The translations under genes were made by a program, and so were the position numbers. A stretch of 64,000 bases of DNA, taken from NCBI GenBank assembly GCA_964289745.1, contig CAXYMM010000002.1, positions 62,001 to 126,000 on the forward strand. The letters are read 5' to 3'. This DNA is from Ekhidna sp964289745 (lineage in GTDB: Bacteria; Bacteroidota; Bacteroidia; Cytophagales; Cyclobacteriaceae). Of the stretch, positions 1 to 9,219 are shown one piece after another. Below the pieces are notes generated by a model. The model saw only the letters and a list, made by a program, of their open reading frames with translations, was not told where the DNA came from and did not search any database. Position 1 is the stretch's first letter. Each line of letters begins with the position of its first letter.

Positions 1-2244
1 CTTAATTCAGGTGATTCGTTTTTTAAAAATATTTCACAACTAACTAAAATGGCAAAGTCTGATTGGAGTTGGGCTGTACTGTTAAATGATTTTGATAATA
101 ACTCCACGACAGATGTCTTTATTACAAACGGATATCGAAAATACGCTTTGGATAACGACACTCAAACACAAGTACTAGATGCTCGCAAAAAATATGGCAA
201 CAACGTTCCCTTAGAAATAAAGCGAGATCTCTATGAAAAAATGCCCTCAGAAAAGCTTTCAAATCTTTTTTTTAAGAATAATGATAATCTAAAGTTTGAG
301 GAAGTATCTGAAAGTTGGGGACTTTCAAAACCCTCGTATTCTAATGGTGCTGCATATGCTGATCTTGATAATGACGGTGACTTAGATTTGGTTATTAACA
401 ACATTGACGATGAGGCGTTCATTTATCAAAACACAACGACGGAAAATAATGCAGGAAACTACCTCCAAATTAAGTTTGATGGATCTGTGCATTCTTTTAC
501 GAAAGTAACTATTCAGTCGTCTGGCAAGACTCAAACAAAAGAAAGTAACGCAGTGAGAGGCTATTTATCAGCAATGGATCCATCCATTCATTTTGGTTTG
601 GGTAGTGCCGATAAAATTGATGTACTTAAGATAGAATGGTTATCAGGGGCTACCCAGCTACTTTACAACCTAAATGCTAATCAATCCATTGTTATTAAAG
701 AGACAGATGCTGAAGTAGATTTAAAGGATGAACCTTTCAATTACAATCCATTTGAATTCATTTCGAATACCTCTTTAAACGTGAACTTTACTCACAGAGA
801 AAATAACTATGATGATTTCGAGGTAGAAACATTGCTTCCGTACAGGCAGTCAAATCTCGGACCTAGTATTACGGTTGGAGATATTAACGGCGATGAACTG
901 GATGATTTATTTATAGGAAGTTCAATTGGACAGAGTCCGCAACTATACGTTCAGACAACAAATGGGGACTTTGCTGATGCCACTTCTGATGCATTGAAGT
1001 TTGACTTTTTATTTGAAGACATGGAAGCTGCTTTTTTAGATATAGATAATGATGGAGACCACGATCTTTATGTCGCTACCGGTGGCTATGAATTTGAAAT
1101 TGAAAATGGAAATTTCCAAGATCGATTATATGTAAACAATGGCTTTGGTGGCTACTTAAAAGCAATTGATAGCACCCTGTTAAGGACTAAATTGAGCGGT
1201 AAATCAGTTGCAATATTAGACTACAACAATGATGGGTTAGACGATATAATAGTAGGGACACGCATAATACCAGGTAAGTATCCAATGTCCGATCGATCAA
1301 TATTATATCGAAACACGGGTAGAAACCTTGTTGATGTGACTGCCGAAGTTATACCCGACTTATTGACGTTCGGAATGATCAATAAAATTTTGGCTACAGA
1401 TTTTGATTTGGATGGCCTGATAGATTTACTTGTGCTAGGGGAATGGACTGGGGTAGGGTTATTTCGAAATACGGGGGTTGGCTTCCAAGACATATCCTCA
1501 ACGGTAGGTCTGAATCAATTGAAAGGGTGGTGGTTCAATGTTGCGGAACTAGACATCAATAATGATGGGCTACCAGATTATCTACTGGGAAATTTAGGGT
1601 TAAACTCTAAATACGCTGCAAGTCATGAAAAGCCATTGAAAATTTTTGCCAAAGATTTTGATGATAATGGCTCGTGGGATGTTGTACTAAGCAACGCTTA
1701 TAAGGACAATTATGTCCCACTTCGAGGCAGAGAGTGTTCTTCTAATCAAATGCCGTTTATTGCTGATAATTTTCCGACTTACGATCTTTTTGCAAAAGCG
1801 ACCATTGAGGATGTTTACGGAGATAAGCTCAATAGTGCATACAGTAGAGAAGTAAATGAATTTCGATCCATGCTACTGGTAAATAAGGGAGATGGAAATT
1901 TTGAGATTAGTCCATTGCCTATGGAAGCCCAAATTGCGCCAATTCTAGATTCGGAGGTTTTGGATCTCAATGGAGATGGGTTTGATGATGTGGTAATGAT
2001 AGGCACTATTTATGACACTGAAGTGGAAACGCCTAGACTAGATATGGGATCAGGGACTATTCTACTGTCCAATGGGAATGATAAATTGACTTATGATACC
2101 GAGCTTAACAGAGGGTTGAGACTTAAAGGCGATCTTAAATCAATTGAGAAAATCCAGATAGCAGGCGTAGATCACCTAGTTGTTGGTCGGAATAATGATA
2201 GCCCGTTGTTCTTAAAGGTACACCCAATGAGAAAGTCTAAATAA
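1..2244 (+). CDS. FG-GAP/VCBS repeat protein with ASPIC/UnbV domain (5' end missing)
   Basis: The reading frame is open from base 1, so the true start lies outside the window; the first in-frame ATG is at 49. At least eight calcium-binding FG-GAP/VCBS-type loops are visible (DLDNDGDLD, DINGDELDD, DIDNDGDHD, DYNNDGLDD, DFDLDGLID, DINNDGLPD, DFDDNGSWD, DLNGDGFDD), as expected for blades of a beta-propeller. Between the first and second lies an ASPIC/UnbV-like segment (about residues 140-205 from the ATG) with SNAVRGYLSAMDPSIHFGLG. Bacteroidetes have many such large secreted or surface proteins, often near TonB/Sus loci. The ligand is unknown. A 40-base gap separates it from the convergent DUF4249 gene. 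Confidence 0.85.
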   Translation, partial: LNSGDSFFKNISQLTKMAKSDWSWAVLLNDFDNNSTTDVFITNGYRKYALDNDTQTQVLDARKKYGNNVPLEIKRDLYEKMPSEKLSNLFFKNNDNLKFEEVSESWGLSKPSYSNGAAYADLDNDGDLDLVINNIDDEAFIYQNTTTENNAGNYLQIKFDGSVHSFTKVTIQSSGKTQTKESNAVRGYLSAMDPSIHFGLGSADKIDVLKIEWLSGATQLLYNLNANQSIVIKETDAEVDLKDEPFNYNPFEFISNTSLNVNFTHRENNYDDFEVETLLPYRQSNLGPSITVGDINGDELDDLFIGSSIGQSPQLYVQTTNGDFADATSDALKFDFLFEDMEAAFLDIDNDGDHDLYVATGGYEFEIENGNFQDRLYVNNGFGGYLKAIDSTLLRTKLSGKSVAILDYNNDGLDDIIVGTRIIPGKYPMSDRSILYRNTGRNLVDVTAEVIPDLLTFGMINKILATDFDLDGLIDLLVLGEWTGVGLFRNTGVGFQDISSTVGLNQLKGWWFNVAELDINNDGLPDYLLGNLGLNSKYAASHEKPLKIFAKDFDDNGSWDVVLSNAYKDNYVPLRGRECSSNQMPFIADNFPTYDLFAKATIEDVYGDKLNSAYSREVNEFRSMLLVNKGDGNFEISPLPMEAQIAPILDSEVLDLNGDGFDDVVMIGTIYDTEVETPRLDMGSGTILLSNGNDKLTYDTELNRGLRLKGDLKSIEKIQIAGVDHLVVGRNNDSPLFLKVHPMRKSK

Positions 2245-2284
2245 AATGGTCAGATCAATTTCTTATAAGTTAAAATTTTCATTT

Positions 2285-3430
2285 TTACATGAATGGTTCG
2301 GGCGTTACTACCTGTGCCCCTTTTCTTGTGCGACAATCTCCACATGGGTATGTATACCTTTGCTTGAACTCAATGATTGATTCGGGTATGAAAACTTCCT
2401 TTTTCTGAACGGAAAAAGCTCCAAAGTATCCTATTACGATCTCCTCAGGATCATTAACATTGTTGATATTACCTCTCACACTTAATGGCAGTGGATCGAA
2501 TATTTCTCCATCAATTTCTCCCAAGGTTTTAATTGTGTTAAAAAAATCAAAAGCAGGCTCATCAATCTGGTATTGTTTTATTTCTGCGAAATATTTTTTA
2601 TCACTAGGCAATCGCCTACTAGCAAACCTCAATCCATCATCTTCTATGAAACCAACTGCCACAGTCGCTATTTGTCCATTTATTTTCTCATCAGAAAAAG
2701 CAATTTCAGTATTTTTAAGCCGCTTTTCCATAATCCAACAATTTTCTACACCACCATCATCAGGGTCATATATGCAACAGGCTGGCGGGGGCTTATTGGG
2801 AGAGCTTATTTGGTATATGCCGTCTATTATCCAAGTGTAATAGTTAGTTTCGTCTGCAGGGTCTTGAAACCGTACCGATAGCTCTATACCTGTTGGGCGA
2901 ATGATATCATTTAGGGAAGGTAGCTCTTTAAAATCTAATAGGATTGAATCAATTGGCGGAGTTGCTAGCATTGTTTGCGATTGAGACCTGTATGTCTTTC
3001 CGCGCACAGTAATTTCAAGAGTGTACGTATTCCCAATTTCGCCCTTGAAGGTAGTAGGTGTCCGATATGGGGTGGTTATCTCAAATACATCTGATGCGGG
3101 AACACACGCTGGCGGATCTAAATCATAAAGACTTTTTCTTTTTTCAGTTTGTCGCTCGACAGGAGTCCTCACTCCATTTTGATCAATTATTTCTACTTGA
3201 GCATCTAAAAAAGAGATTTCTCCACCGCTAAGAACTCCTGCAAATGAGGCTACTTCCGTAATGTTAAATTGATGTGGCCCGAAATCATCATCAATGAATC
3301 CCTCGATTACTAAATAAGGTTCAAATGCGGATGGTTCTTGATCGAGCGGGGTAATACAGCTTGAAAAGCATAAAAAAGCGACCGCTAAATAGCAATCATA
3401 TGATATTGATTGGTTAAAATTTAACTTCAT
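2285..3430 (-). CDS. DUF4249 family outer-membrane lipoprotein
   Basis: 381 residues starting at an ATG. The N-terminus is a lipoprotein signal with a hydrophobic stretch ending FLCFSSC (Cys about 25), so the mature protein is probably lipid-anchored at the outer membrane. The following segment (EPYLVIEGFIDDD, then a beta-rich body with YTLEITVRGKTYRSQSQT) has the look of DUF4249, a Bacteroidetes family usually encoded just downstream of a TonB-dependent receptor with a carboxypeptidase-like N-domain. That is the arrangement here: its first 17 bases overlap the end of the receptor gene, suggesting one transcript and translational coupling. The role is presumed to be a receptor partner; the substrate is unknown. 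Confidence 0.8.
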   Translation of the reverse strand: MKLNFNQSISYDCYLAVAFLCFSSCITPLDQEPSAFEPYLVIEGFIDDDFGPHQFNITEVASFAGVLSGGEISFLDAQVEIIDQNGVRTPVERQTEKRKSLYDLDPPACVPASDVFEITTPYRTPTTFKGEIGNTYTLEITVRGKTYRSQSQTMLATPPIDSILLDFKELPSLNDIIRPTGIELSVRFQDPADETNYYTWIIDGIYQISSPNKPPPACCIYDPDDGGVENCWIMEKRLKNTEIAFSDEKINGQIATVAVGFIEDDGLRFASRRLPSDKKYFAEIKQYQIDEPAFDFFNTIKTLGEIDGEIFDPLPLSVRGNINNVNDPEEIVIGYFGAFSVQKKEVFIPESIIEFKQRYTYPCGDCRTRKGAQVVTPEPFM

Positions 3431-5903
3431 AGGAAAGAGAAGGAAAAGGAGCCCCTACTATTGACAATTGATAAGCTTGAGGTGAGCTGCCAGGAAAATC
3501 TTGAAAAAAGACGGAAAATGGGTTTTTTCTTCCGTAAATATTATAGATAGAAAAAGTCCAATCACCTGACCATATTTTTTTATTTGTGTTGAAAGCAAAT
3601 TGCAAAGAGACGTCCAGTCGATGTGTGTCAGGTGACCTTACCGAATTTCTTAGATTATAAAAGGCGAGTTCTGTTCCATTGTACAAGAATTTTCCTTCTG
3701 GTAGCGTAAAGGGTCTTCCAGTGCTAAAATTGAACACAGAAGAGAGTATTACTTTTTGACCTAACCTTCTATTGAAGACTAAACTGACGGTATTGGGTTG
3801 ATCGAAGTTGGACGGGTACTCCTGACCGTCATTTATATTTTCTATATCGAAATACCCCTTAGTTCTGCGGATACTTCTTGCATACGTGTAACTGATCCAA
3901 CCAAAATTTTTTCCCGAAACTTTTTCTAGCAATAGCTCCAAGCCATACGCTTTTCCCTCTGCATTTGTTAATTCGGTTTCTATGTTTTGCTTGAAAGCGA
4001 TATCTGCACCATCTTTATACTCTAAAAGGTTATCAAATTCTCTATAAAACCCTTGAATAGAAGCTTGCATTCTTGTTCTTCGAAATTTTTTAAATAGACC
4101 AAGCGAATATTGGGTGCTTATTTGAGGTTTCACAAAAGAGTCACTTAATTTCCATTGATCTGTAGGTGCAATGGTGGTCGTGTTTGTGAGTTGATGAATG
4201 TATTGATATTGACGGCTATAACCTCCCTTAATCGAAAATGTAGGAAGTAGTTGATATTTCAATCCTATTCGTGGTTCCCAACCGTGATAGTTTTTAATAC
4301 TTCCATTTTCTATCCTTTCTGAGTTTATTATTGACCGAGTACTTAATGGTAATCTTGAATCATAGCTATTTATTGTTTTAGGACCTCTGTAGCTATAAAA
4401 AGATGTCCTCAATCCATAGTTGAGGCTAATCGTGTTTGTTAGTTCGATTTCGTGTTTAAAGTAAACGCCTGATTCGTAGGCTTGTTCTTCTTCAATTGAT
4501 TCTGGTAATATGACGGAGTTCTCTAATGGTCTTTTTTCACCAGGGGCATTTTTTCTTGTTTTAAATATCCCCCCCACTTTCAGGGTGTTTTCTTCATTGA
4601 AACTTACTTGAAGGTTAGCTGAAAGGTCTGCATGGCTAATTTCTCGCTTTATTTCAAAGGAAAGAAAAGGTGTGGTATCGATGAGTTTGGAGGTATATTC
4701 TGAACGCGTAAGCGACATATCAAAAAAAAGATTTTCTGAAATGTCGTATGCCCATTTTATCACGTGTGCTTGATTATACCATTCATTTCTTATTTCATCA
4801 GGAAATTGAAAGTTGTCTCCGCTGAAGTAGTGTGAATATTCCATGCTAGATCGGTCGCTGATCGCATAATCTACTACCAGGTTATGATCATAGAAAGAAG
4901 CGGTACTATTGGCTACCATTGGATCTCTTGTATATCCTAATAGCCAACTAGGGTACGCAATCCTTCCTGCCACTGTCATTGCAACTTTTTCTTTGATGAT
5001 GGGACCTGCGGTAGTAAACTTCGATGCGGTTGATCCCAGGCTGAGAGTAGATTCCCAATTTCTAAAGTTTCCTTTTTTATAATGAACATCTACTATGCCT
5101 GAAGCTCGTCCACCAAAATTTGCGGGTACTACACCTTTATGAAGCACGACGTCCCGAACTATACTGGAGTTAAACCCAGAGAAAAACCCAAATAGATGGT
5201 AGGGATTATACAAGGTCGCACCTCCTAAAAGAATTAGGTTTTGGTCGCTGGTGCCGCCTCTTATATTTATGCCTCCGGATGCTTCTCCTTGACTTGAGAC
5301 ACCTGGCAGTAGGGTGAGACTGTTCATGATATTTAACTCACCGCCAATTCTAGGTAATGATTTTATGGCACTAATTTCTAATCGCTCGGTACCCAATTCG
5401 TTGCTAGTAGTAGGTGTGTTTCTGTTAAACGCTAGCACTACTTCTTCAAGTTCGTATATTTTTTCTTGAAGAGGGAGATTGACAAAGCCTGACCCGAACA
5501 CATTTATTTTTTTTTTTGTTGTTCGATAGCCGATAGCTGAAATTTGTAATTCGTATAATCCTGGATATAATTCAAGCGAATAGGTGCCATCTAAATCACT
5601 ATTGATTCCAATTTCTTGTCGCTTGATGTAGATGGAGGCATCAGGGATGGGTTTCCCAGTACCCTCATCAAACACTTTACCTGCTACTTTATGCGGAGGT
5701 GTAGTCTCTCTTTTACCATATCCGACATAAGTAATTTTCTGCGCTAAAAGTGAGTTATGTGCTACTAATACGACCGCTAAAAGAAAGGTTCCTCTCTTGA
5801 AATATTCACTCAACCTATCCAAATGCTCAATTTCCTCAGATTTGACCAAAATTCTCCTTAATACTAATGCTTTATTTAGAATAATATTTAGTCTATCTAA
5901 CAA
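3414..5903 (-). CDS. TonB-dependent receptor with carboxypeptidase-like regulatory domain
   Basis: The open frame gives up to 829 residues. An export signal (KRGTFLLAVVLVAHNSLLAQ) is followed by a carboxypeptidase-regulatory-like beta-sandwich (about 67-150; KVAGKVFDEGTGKPIPDASI), a plug (about 180-260; PGVSSQGEASGGINIRGG) and a long beta-barrel ending in an aromatic-type C-terminus (SLSYEVKF). Such receptors import large substrates across the outer membrane using TonB energy. There is no ATG before the signal: the 5903 start is a TTG, and TTG codons at 5822 or 5813 would give a more normal signal peptide, so the true start is uncertain. No SusD homologue is visible; the partner is the overlapping DUF4249 gene. 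Substrate unknown. Confidence 0.88.
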   Translation of the reverse strand: MLDRLNIILNKALVLRRILVKSEEIEHLDRLSEYFKRGTFLLAVVLVAHNSLLAQKITYVGYGKRETTPPHKVAGKVFDEGTGKPIPDASIYIKRQEIGINSDLDGTYSLELYPGLYELQISAIGYRTTKKKINVFGSGFVNLPLQEKIYELEEVVLAFNRNTPTTSNELGTERLEISAIKSLPRIGGELNIMNSLTLLPGVSSQGEASGGINIRGGTSDQNLILLGGATLYNPYHLFGFFSGFNSSIVRDVVLHKGVVPANFGGRASGIVDVHYKKGNFRNWESTLSLGSTASKFTTAGPIIKEKVAMTVAGRIAYPSWLLGYTRDPMVANSTASFYDHNLVVDYAISDRSSMEYSHYFSGDNFQFPDEIRNEWYNQAHVIKWAYDISENLFFDMSLTRSEYTSKLIDTTPFLSFEIKREISHADLSANLQVSFNEENTLKVGGIFKTRKNAPGEKRPLENSVILPESIEEEQAYESGVYFKHEIELTNTISLNYGLRTSFYSYRGPKTINSYDSRLPLSTRSIINSERIENGSIKNYHGWEPRIGLKYQLLPTFSIKGGYSRQYQYIHQLTNTTTIAPTDQWKLSDSFVKPQISTQYSLGLFKKFRRTRMQASIQGFYREFDNLLEYKDGADIAFKQNIETELTNAEGKAYGLELLLEKVSGKNFGWISYTYARSIRRTKGYFDIENINDGQEYPSNFDQPNTVSLVFNRRLGQKVILSSVFNFSTGRPFTLPEGKFLYNGTELAFYNLRNSVRSPDTHRLDVSLQFAFNTNKKIWSGDWTFSIYNIYGRKNPFSVFFQDFPGSSPQAYQLSIVGAPFPSLSYEVKF

Positions 5904-6086
5904 TGGGTAAAGTAAACTGAGTTTTTAGCAATAAAAAATATCCTTCCATTGAATTAAATGAGAAGGGATTTATACCGTTGATCTTAAATGTTTTATTTCA
6001 GTATTTGAGTGGTGATTCTTCGTCTTTACGTTTTTAATCACTTACTCTCTATTTTACTTTCTATACCCATTAGAAAAGGAGTCCGA

Positions 6087-7373
6087 CTAAAGCTGGTTCA
6101 GAAAGGCATCGAAAGAAGTCACTATCTTCGATACCTCCTTATCGCCAATTTCTGTACACAAAAAGAGCGACTCAAACTGAGATGGAGCTAGGTATACTCC
6201 TTTTTCGAGCATGAACCGAAAGTATTGACCAAAGTGTTTTAGATCACAACTTTTGGCAGTTCCAAAGTTTACTACGTTTTGATTGGTAAAGAACAAACTG
6301 AACATGCTCCCTATCTGATTGATGGTATACTCAAGCTTTCTTTTATCCATTGCTTTTTGGTAGCCCGTGACAATCTTTTTAGTGGTACTCGCTATTTTTT
6401 TGTAGATATTCGGATTTTCATTCAATTGCGAAAGTTGAGCATAACCCGCCGCCATGGCTACAGGATTTCCTGAGAGAGTTCCGGCCTGATATACTGGACC
6501 TTGCGGTGAAACGTAATCCATAACATCTGCTCTTCCTCCATACGCTCCTACGGGCATACCGCCACCGATGATTTTACCTAGGGTTGTTAAATCAGGGGTT
6601 ATCCCATAAACTTCCTGAGCACCTCCTTTTGCTAATCGAAAACCTGTCATAACCTCATCAAAAACAAGTAGAATCCCTTCCTGATCGCAAAGGGAACGAA
6701 GCCCTTCTAAAAAACCAGGTTCTGGTAGTACACACCCCATATTACCGCCTACAGGTTCTACAATAATGGCAGCCACTTCATTTTTGTTTGTCAAAACTAC
6801 TTCTTGCGCTTGCTGTAGGTCATTGAAAGAAGCCAATAGTGTGTCTTTGGCAGTTCCTGCTGTTACTCCCGGGCTATCGGGGATTCCCATAGTTATCGCT
6901 CCACTGCCTGCAGAGATCAAAAAAGAGTCACCATGCCCGTGGTAGCAACCTTCAAATTTTAGCACTTTCTCTCTTTTGGTAAATCCGCGAGCTAATCGAA
7001 TTGCGGACATGGTAGCTTCCGTACCAGAGTTGACCATTCTAACTTTTTCTATGGAGGGAACCATCTCTGTTATTAATTCCGCTAGCTCCACTTCCATTCG
7101 AGAAGGAGCCCCAAAAGAGGTAGAACTAATTACTGCCTTCATGATCGCCTCTTCTACTTCTTTATTCGCATGGCCCAGTATCATTGGCCCCCAGCTGTTG
7201 ATCAGATCGATGTACTCATTCCCATCTTCATCATAGAGATAGGCACCTTCTGCCTTCGTAAAAAAGATCGGGTTACCTCCTACCGCTTTAAATGCTCTGA
7301 CGGGAGAGTTTACGCCTCCAGGTATGTAGTGCTTTGCTCTTTCGAAAAGCTTTTCACTTGTCGTTCTATTCAT
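6087..7373 (-). CDS. hemL: Glutamate-1-semialdehyde 2,1-aminomutase
   Basis: A PLP enzyme that converts glutamate-1-semialdehyde to 5-aminolevulinate, the first committed tetrapyrrole precursor in the C5 pathway. I place the start at the ATG at 7373 (MNRTTSEKLFERAKHYIPGG), which gives 428 residues, the normal family length, and the family-typical beginning IPGGVNSPVRAF. The frame also extends 16 codons upstream, but that would overlap the preceding gene. Visible motifs: NSGTEATMSAIRLARG, the cofactor-pocket segment CYHGHGDS, FDEVMTGFR, and the PLP lysine in LGKIIGGGMPVGAYGG. It starts 4 bases after the stop of the TPR/periplasmic-binding gene, so the two are probably co-transcribed. Confidence 0.96.
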   Translation of the reverse strand: MNRTTSEKLFERAKHYIPGGVNSPVRAFKAVGGNPIFFTKAEGAYLYDEDGNEYIDLINSWGPMILGHANKEVEEAIMKAVISSTSFGAPSRMEVELAELITEMVPSIEKVRMVNSGTEATMSAIRLARGFTKREKVLKFEGCYHGHGDSFLISAGSGAITMGIPDSPGVTAGTAKDTLLASFNDLQQAQEVVLTNKNEVAAIIVEPVGGNMGCVLPEPGFLEGLRSLCDQEGILLVFDEVMTGFRLAKGGAQEVYGITPDLTTLGKIIGGGMPVGAYGGRADVMDYVSPQGPVYQAGTLSGNPVAMAAGYAQLSQLNENPNIYKKIASTTKKIVTGYQKAMDKRKLEYTINQIGSMFSLFFTNQNVVNFGTAKSCDLKHFGQYFRFMLEKGVYLAPSQFESLFLCTEIGDKEVSKIVTSFDAFLNQL

Positions 7374-7377
7374 TTTT

Positions 7378-9189
7378 TCAATCTTCAAAATTCGTTTGGT
7401 CAACCAATTGAAGATCTTCAAGTTGGGTCATAGGTACTATTTGATTATCATTGAAGGCACCATACTGAATGCCTCGCATGAACTTTCCTTTATATTCTTT
7501 CCCTGACCGAAGTCCAATTTGAAAATACTTGCCATATTCTTTCATTAGCATCCCTATTTGGTACACTAATTCATATCCCAAAAGATGATACTCGTCGGGT
7601 TCCTGATGAAAAGCATCAATCATTTCTTGCTTAAAGTCCGAATACCAAGGGAGTTTCTTATTAAAATTATTTGGACTTATAAATGTGATGCCAAGCCTCT
7701 CTAGCTGATTATACGAAAGGATTGAAAAGTCAAGCCAGTTTTGATAGCCAATTATTTCTATTGTATCTGTTCGTACTTCGGCCAAACTGATAAAATTATT
7801 GACCATCAGATTGCTACTTGATGCTACCATCATATGCCCAATGCTGTCTTCTGGAATAACCAATCGTTCTTCATAAAACTCGATTACATCATTTCCTTCA
7901 TCATCTTTAATGAATTTACCATCCTCTTCACTCCTTTTCGCACGACTTTTTACGATTCTACCGGGAATAGAATTGATAGAGTCGCGTTGTTCATCGGAAT
8001 AGCTATCGTCTAAAATGTCTTCGTATTTTTCAGTGAACTCAAGCTGTATGGCTTGAGCAGATTCATTGGTAATTTGCTCATACTTTAAAACTAAAAAACC
8101 CTGTTTTTCAATCTCATTTTTATAAGCTGCTGCCAGCAAACTGTCTCGATGTGACTCGAATAGAATGTAGGCTAGTTTGTTATTGACTTTATTACTTACG
8201 TATTTCGCGGCGTATCTTCCTTGCGTTTCGTAAGAAGGTTTAAAAAGAAAGGCAAATGAGTTGTTCTTTATCATGTCAATATTTGAAGACAAGGGATTGA
8301 TCATTGAAATCTTCCTTTGAGAAGAATACTGATTAATTACATCGTTCGGCCCGTTGTATAGTGGTCCAATGATGGCATCAGCATTGTCCAAAACACCCGA
8401 CTCTGTGAGTGCTACTGTGTTCTGTCTACTCTTTTTTGTATCGTATGGAAACAACTCTAGCGAGATACCAACTTTATTTAAATCAAGCTGAGCCATTAAC
8501 ATGCCTTGGTATAGGTTGGATATAATCTTGTTCTTGATGACAGTCTGCGGGTTGTTCAAAGACTCATACATAAAAGGCAACACCACAGCGACCGAATACT
8601 TGTCTTTTTTAACAATTTCAAGGTCATCATCAAGATTAAAAATCTTTAAATCATATTTATCAGTTAATTCCTGAATTAAAAAATGATCACGATCTTCATA
8701 GGGTTGCTTCACTATTTTTTTGACCAAAAATGAAGCGGTTGTCTTGTTTGGTAACTGATTGTAAGCGTCTTGCGACTCCTCTAAAGAATACGTTGAAAAT
8801 ACATTTTTAATCAGGGCTTCTTTTAACCGATAAGGTAATTTTTCCAAGTGCCTGAAAGCTTTCTGATAGAACTTTAACTCTAAAGCTGTGTAGGCTAGCC
8901 AGTAACGCACCTCTTCTTGCTTATCCCATTGTGGGAACTTATTCGAAGTTTGAAGCCACACATCATAGGCTTCTTTTTTATTTCCTTGCTTCAGTGCTGA
9001 GAGTGCAAAATAGAAAGAAGCGTATGGACCAAAATCTTTGTCTCTCATAAGGAGCTTGAACGACTCCTGTGCAGATAAGTAGTTGCCTAATGAAAACTGG
9101 CGCTTGGCTTCGAGGTATTCAGACTGGTTGGACTGACCAAATAACCCTAGAAAGGATAAGGTGAGAATAAAATAAATTGCGTATTTCAC
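7378..9189 (-). CDS. TPR plus periplasmic-binding-protein-like (Peripla_BP) protein
   Basis: 603 residues from a GTG start. A signal peptide (YFILTLSFLGLFGQ) is followed by short TPR-like helices (about 20-150) and, from about residue 200, a type 1 periplasmic-binding fold: YSVAVVLPFMYESLN, NADAIIGPLYNGPND, and later a receptor-like region with DTIEIIGYQNWLDFS. This architecture resembles LppC/LpoA-like envelope proteins or ABC-transporter binding proteins that lack an adjacent transporter. No permease or ATPase is nearby, so a structural or sensing role in the periplasm is as likely as solute uptake. It lies 4 bases upstream of hemL on the same strand. Confidence 0.72.
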   Translation of the reverse strand: MKYAIYFILTLSFLGLFGQSNQSEYLEAKRQFSLGNYLSAQESFKLLMRDKDFGPYASFYFALSALKQGNKKEAYDVWLQTSNKFPQWDKQEEVRYWLAYTALELKFYQKAFRHLEKLPYRLKEALIKNVFSTYSLEESQDAYNQLPNKTTASFLVKKIVKQPYEDRDHFLIQELTDKYDLKIFNLDDDLEIVKKDKYSVAVVLPFMYESLNNPQTVIKNKIISNLYQGMLMAQLDLNKVGISLELFPYDTKKSRQNTVALTESGVLDNADAIIGPLYNGPNDVINQYSSQRKISMINPLSSNIDMIKNNSFAFLFKPSYETQGRYAAKYVSNKVNNKLAYILFESHRDSLLAAAYKNEIEKQGFLVLKYEQITNESAQAIQLEFTEKYEDILDDSYSDEQRDSINSIPGRIVKSRAKRSEEDGKFIKDDEGNDVIEFYEERLVIPEDSIGHMMVASSSNLMVNNFISLAEVRTDTIEIIGYQNWLDFSILSYNQLERLGITFISPNNFNKKLPWYSDFKQEMIDAFHQEPDEYHLLGYELVYQIGMLMKEYGKYFQIGLRSGKEYKGKFMRGIQYGAFNDNQIVPMTQLEDLQLVDQTNFED

Positions 9190-9219
9190 AAAAAATTATT
9201 TTAAGTTAAAGCTAGATGA

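Noticed and set aside
6009..6191. 60-codon plus-strand frame at the end of hemL
   Set aside because: Mostly antisense to hemL coding sequence.
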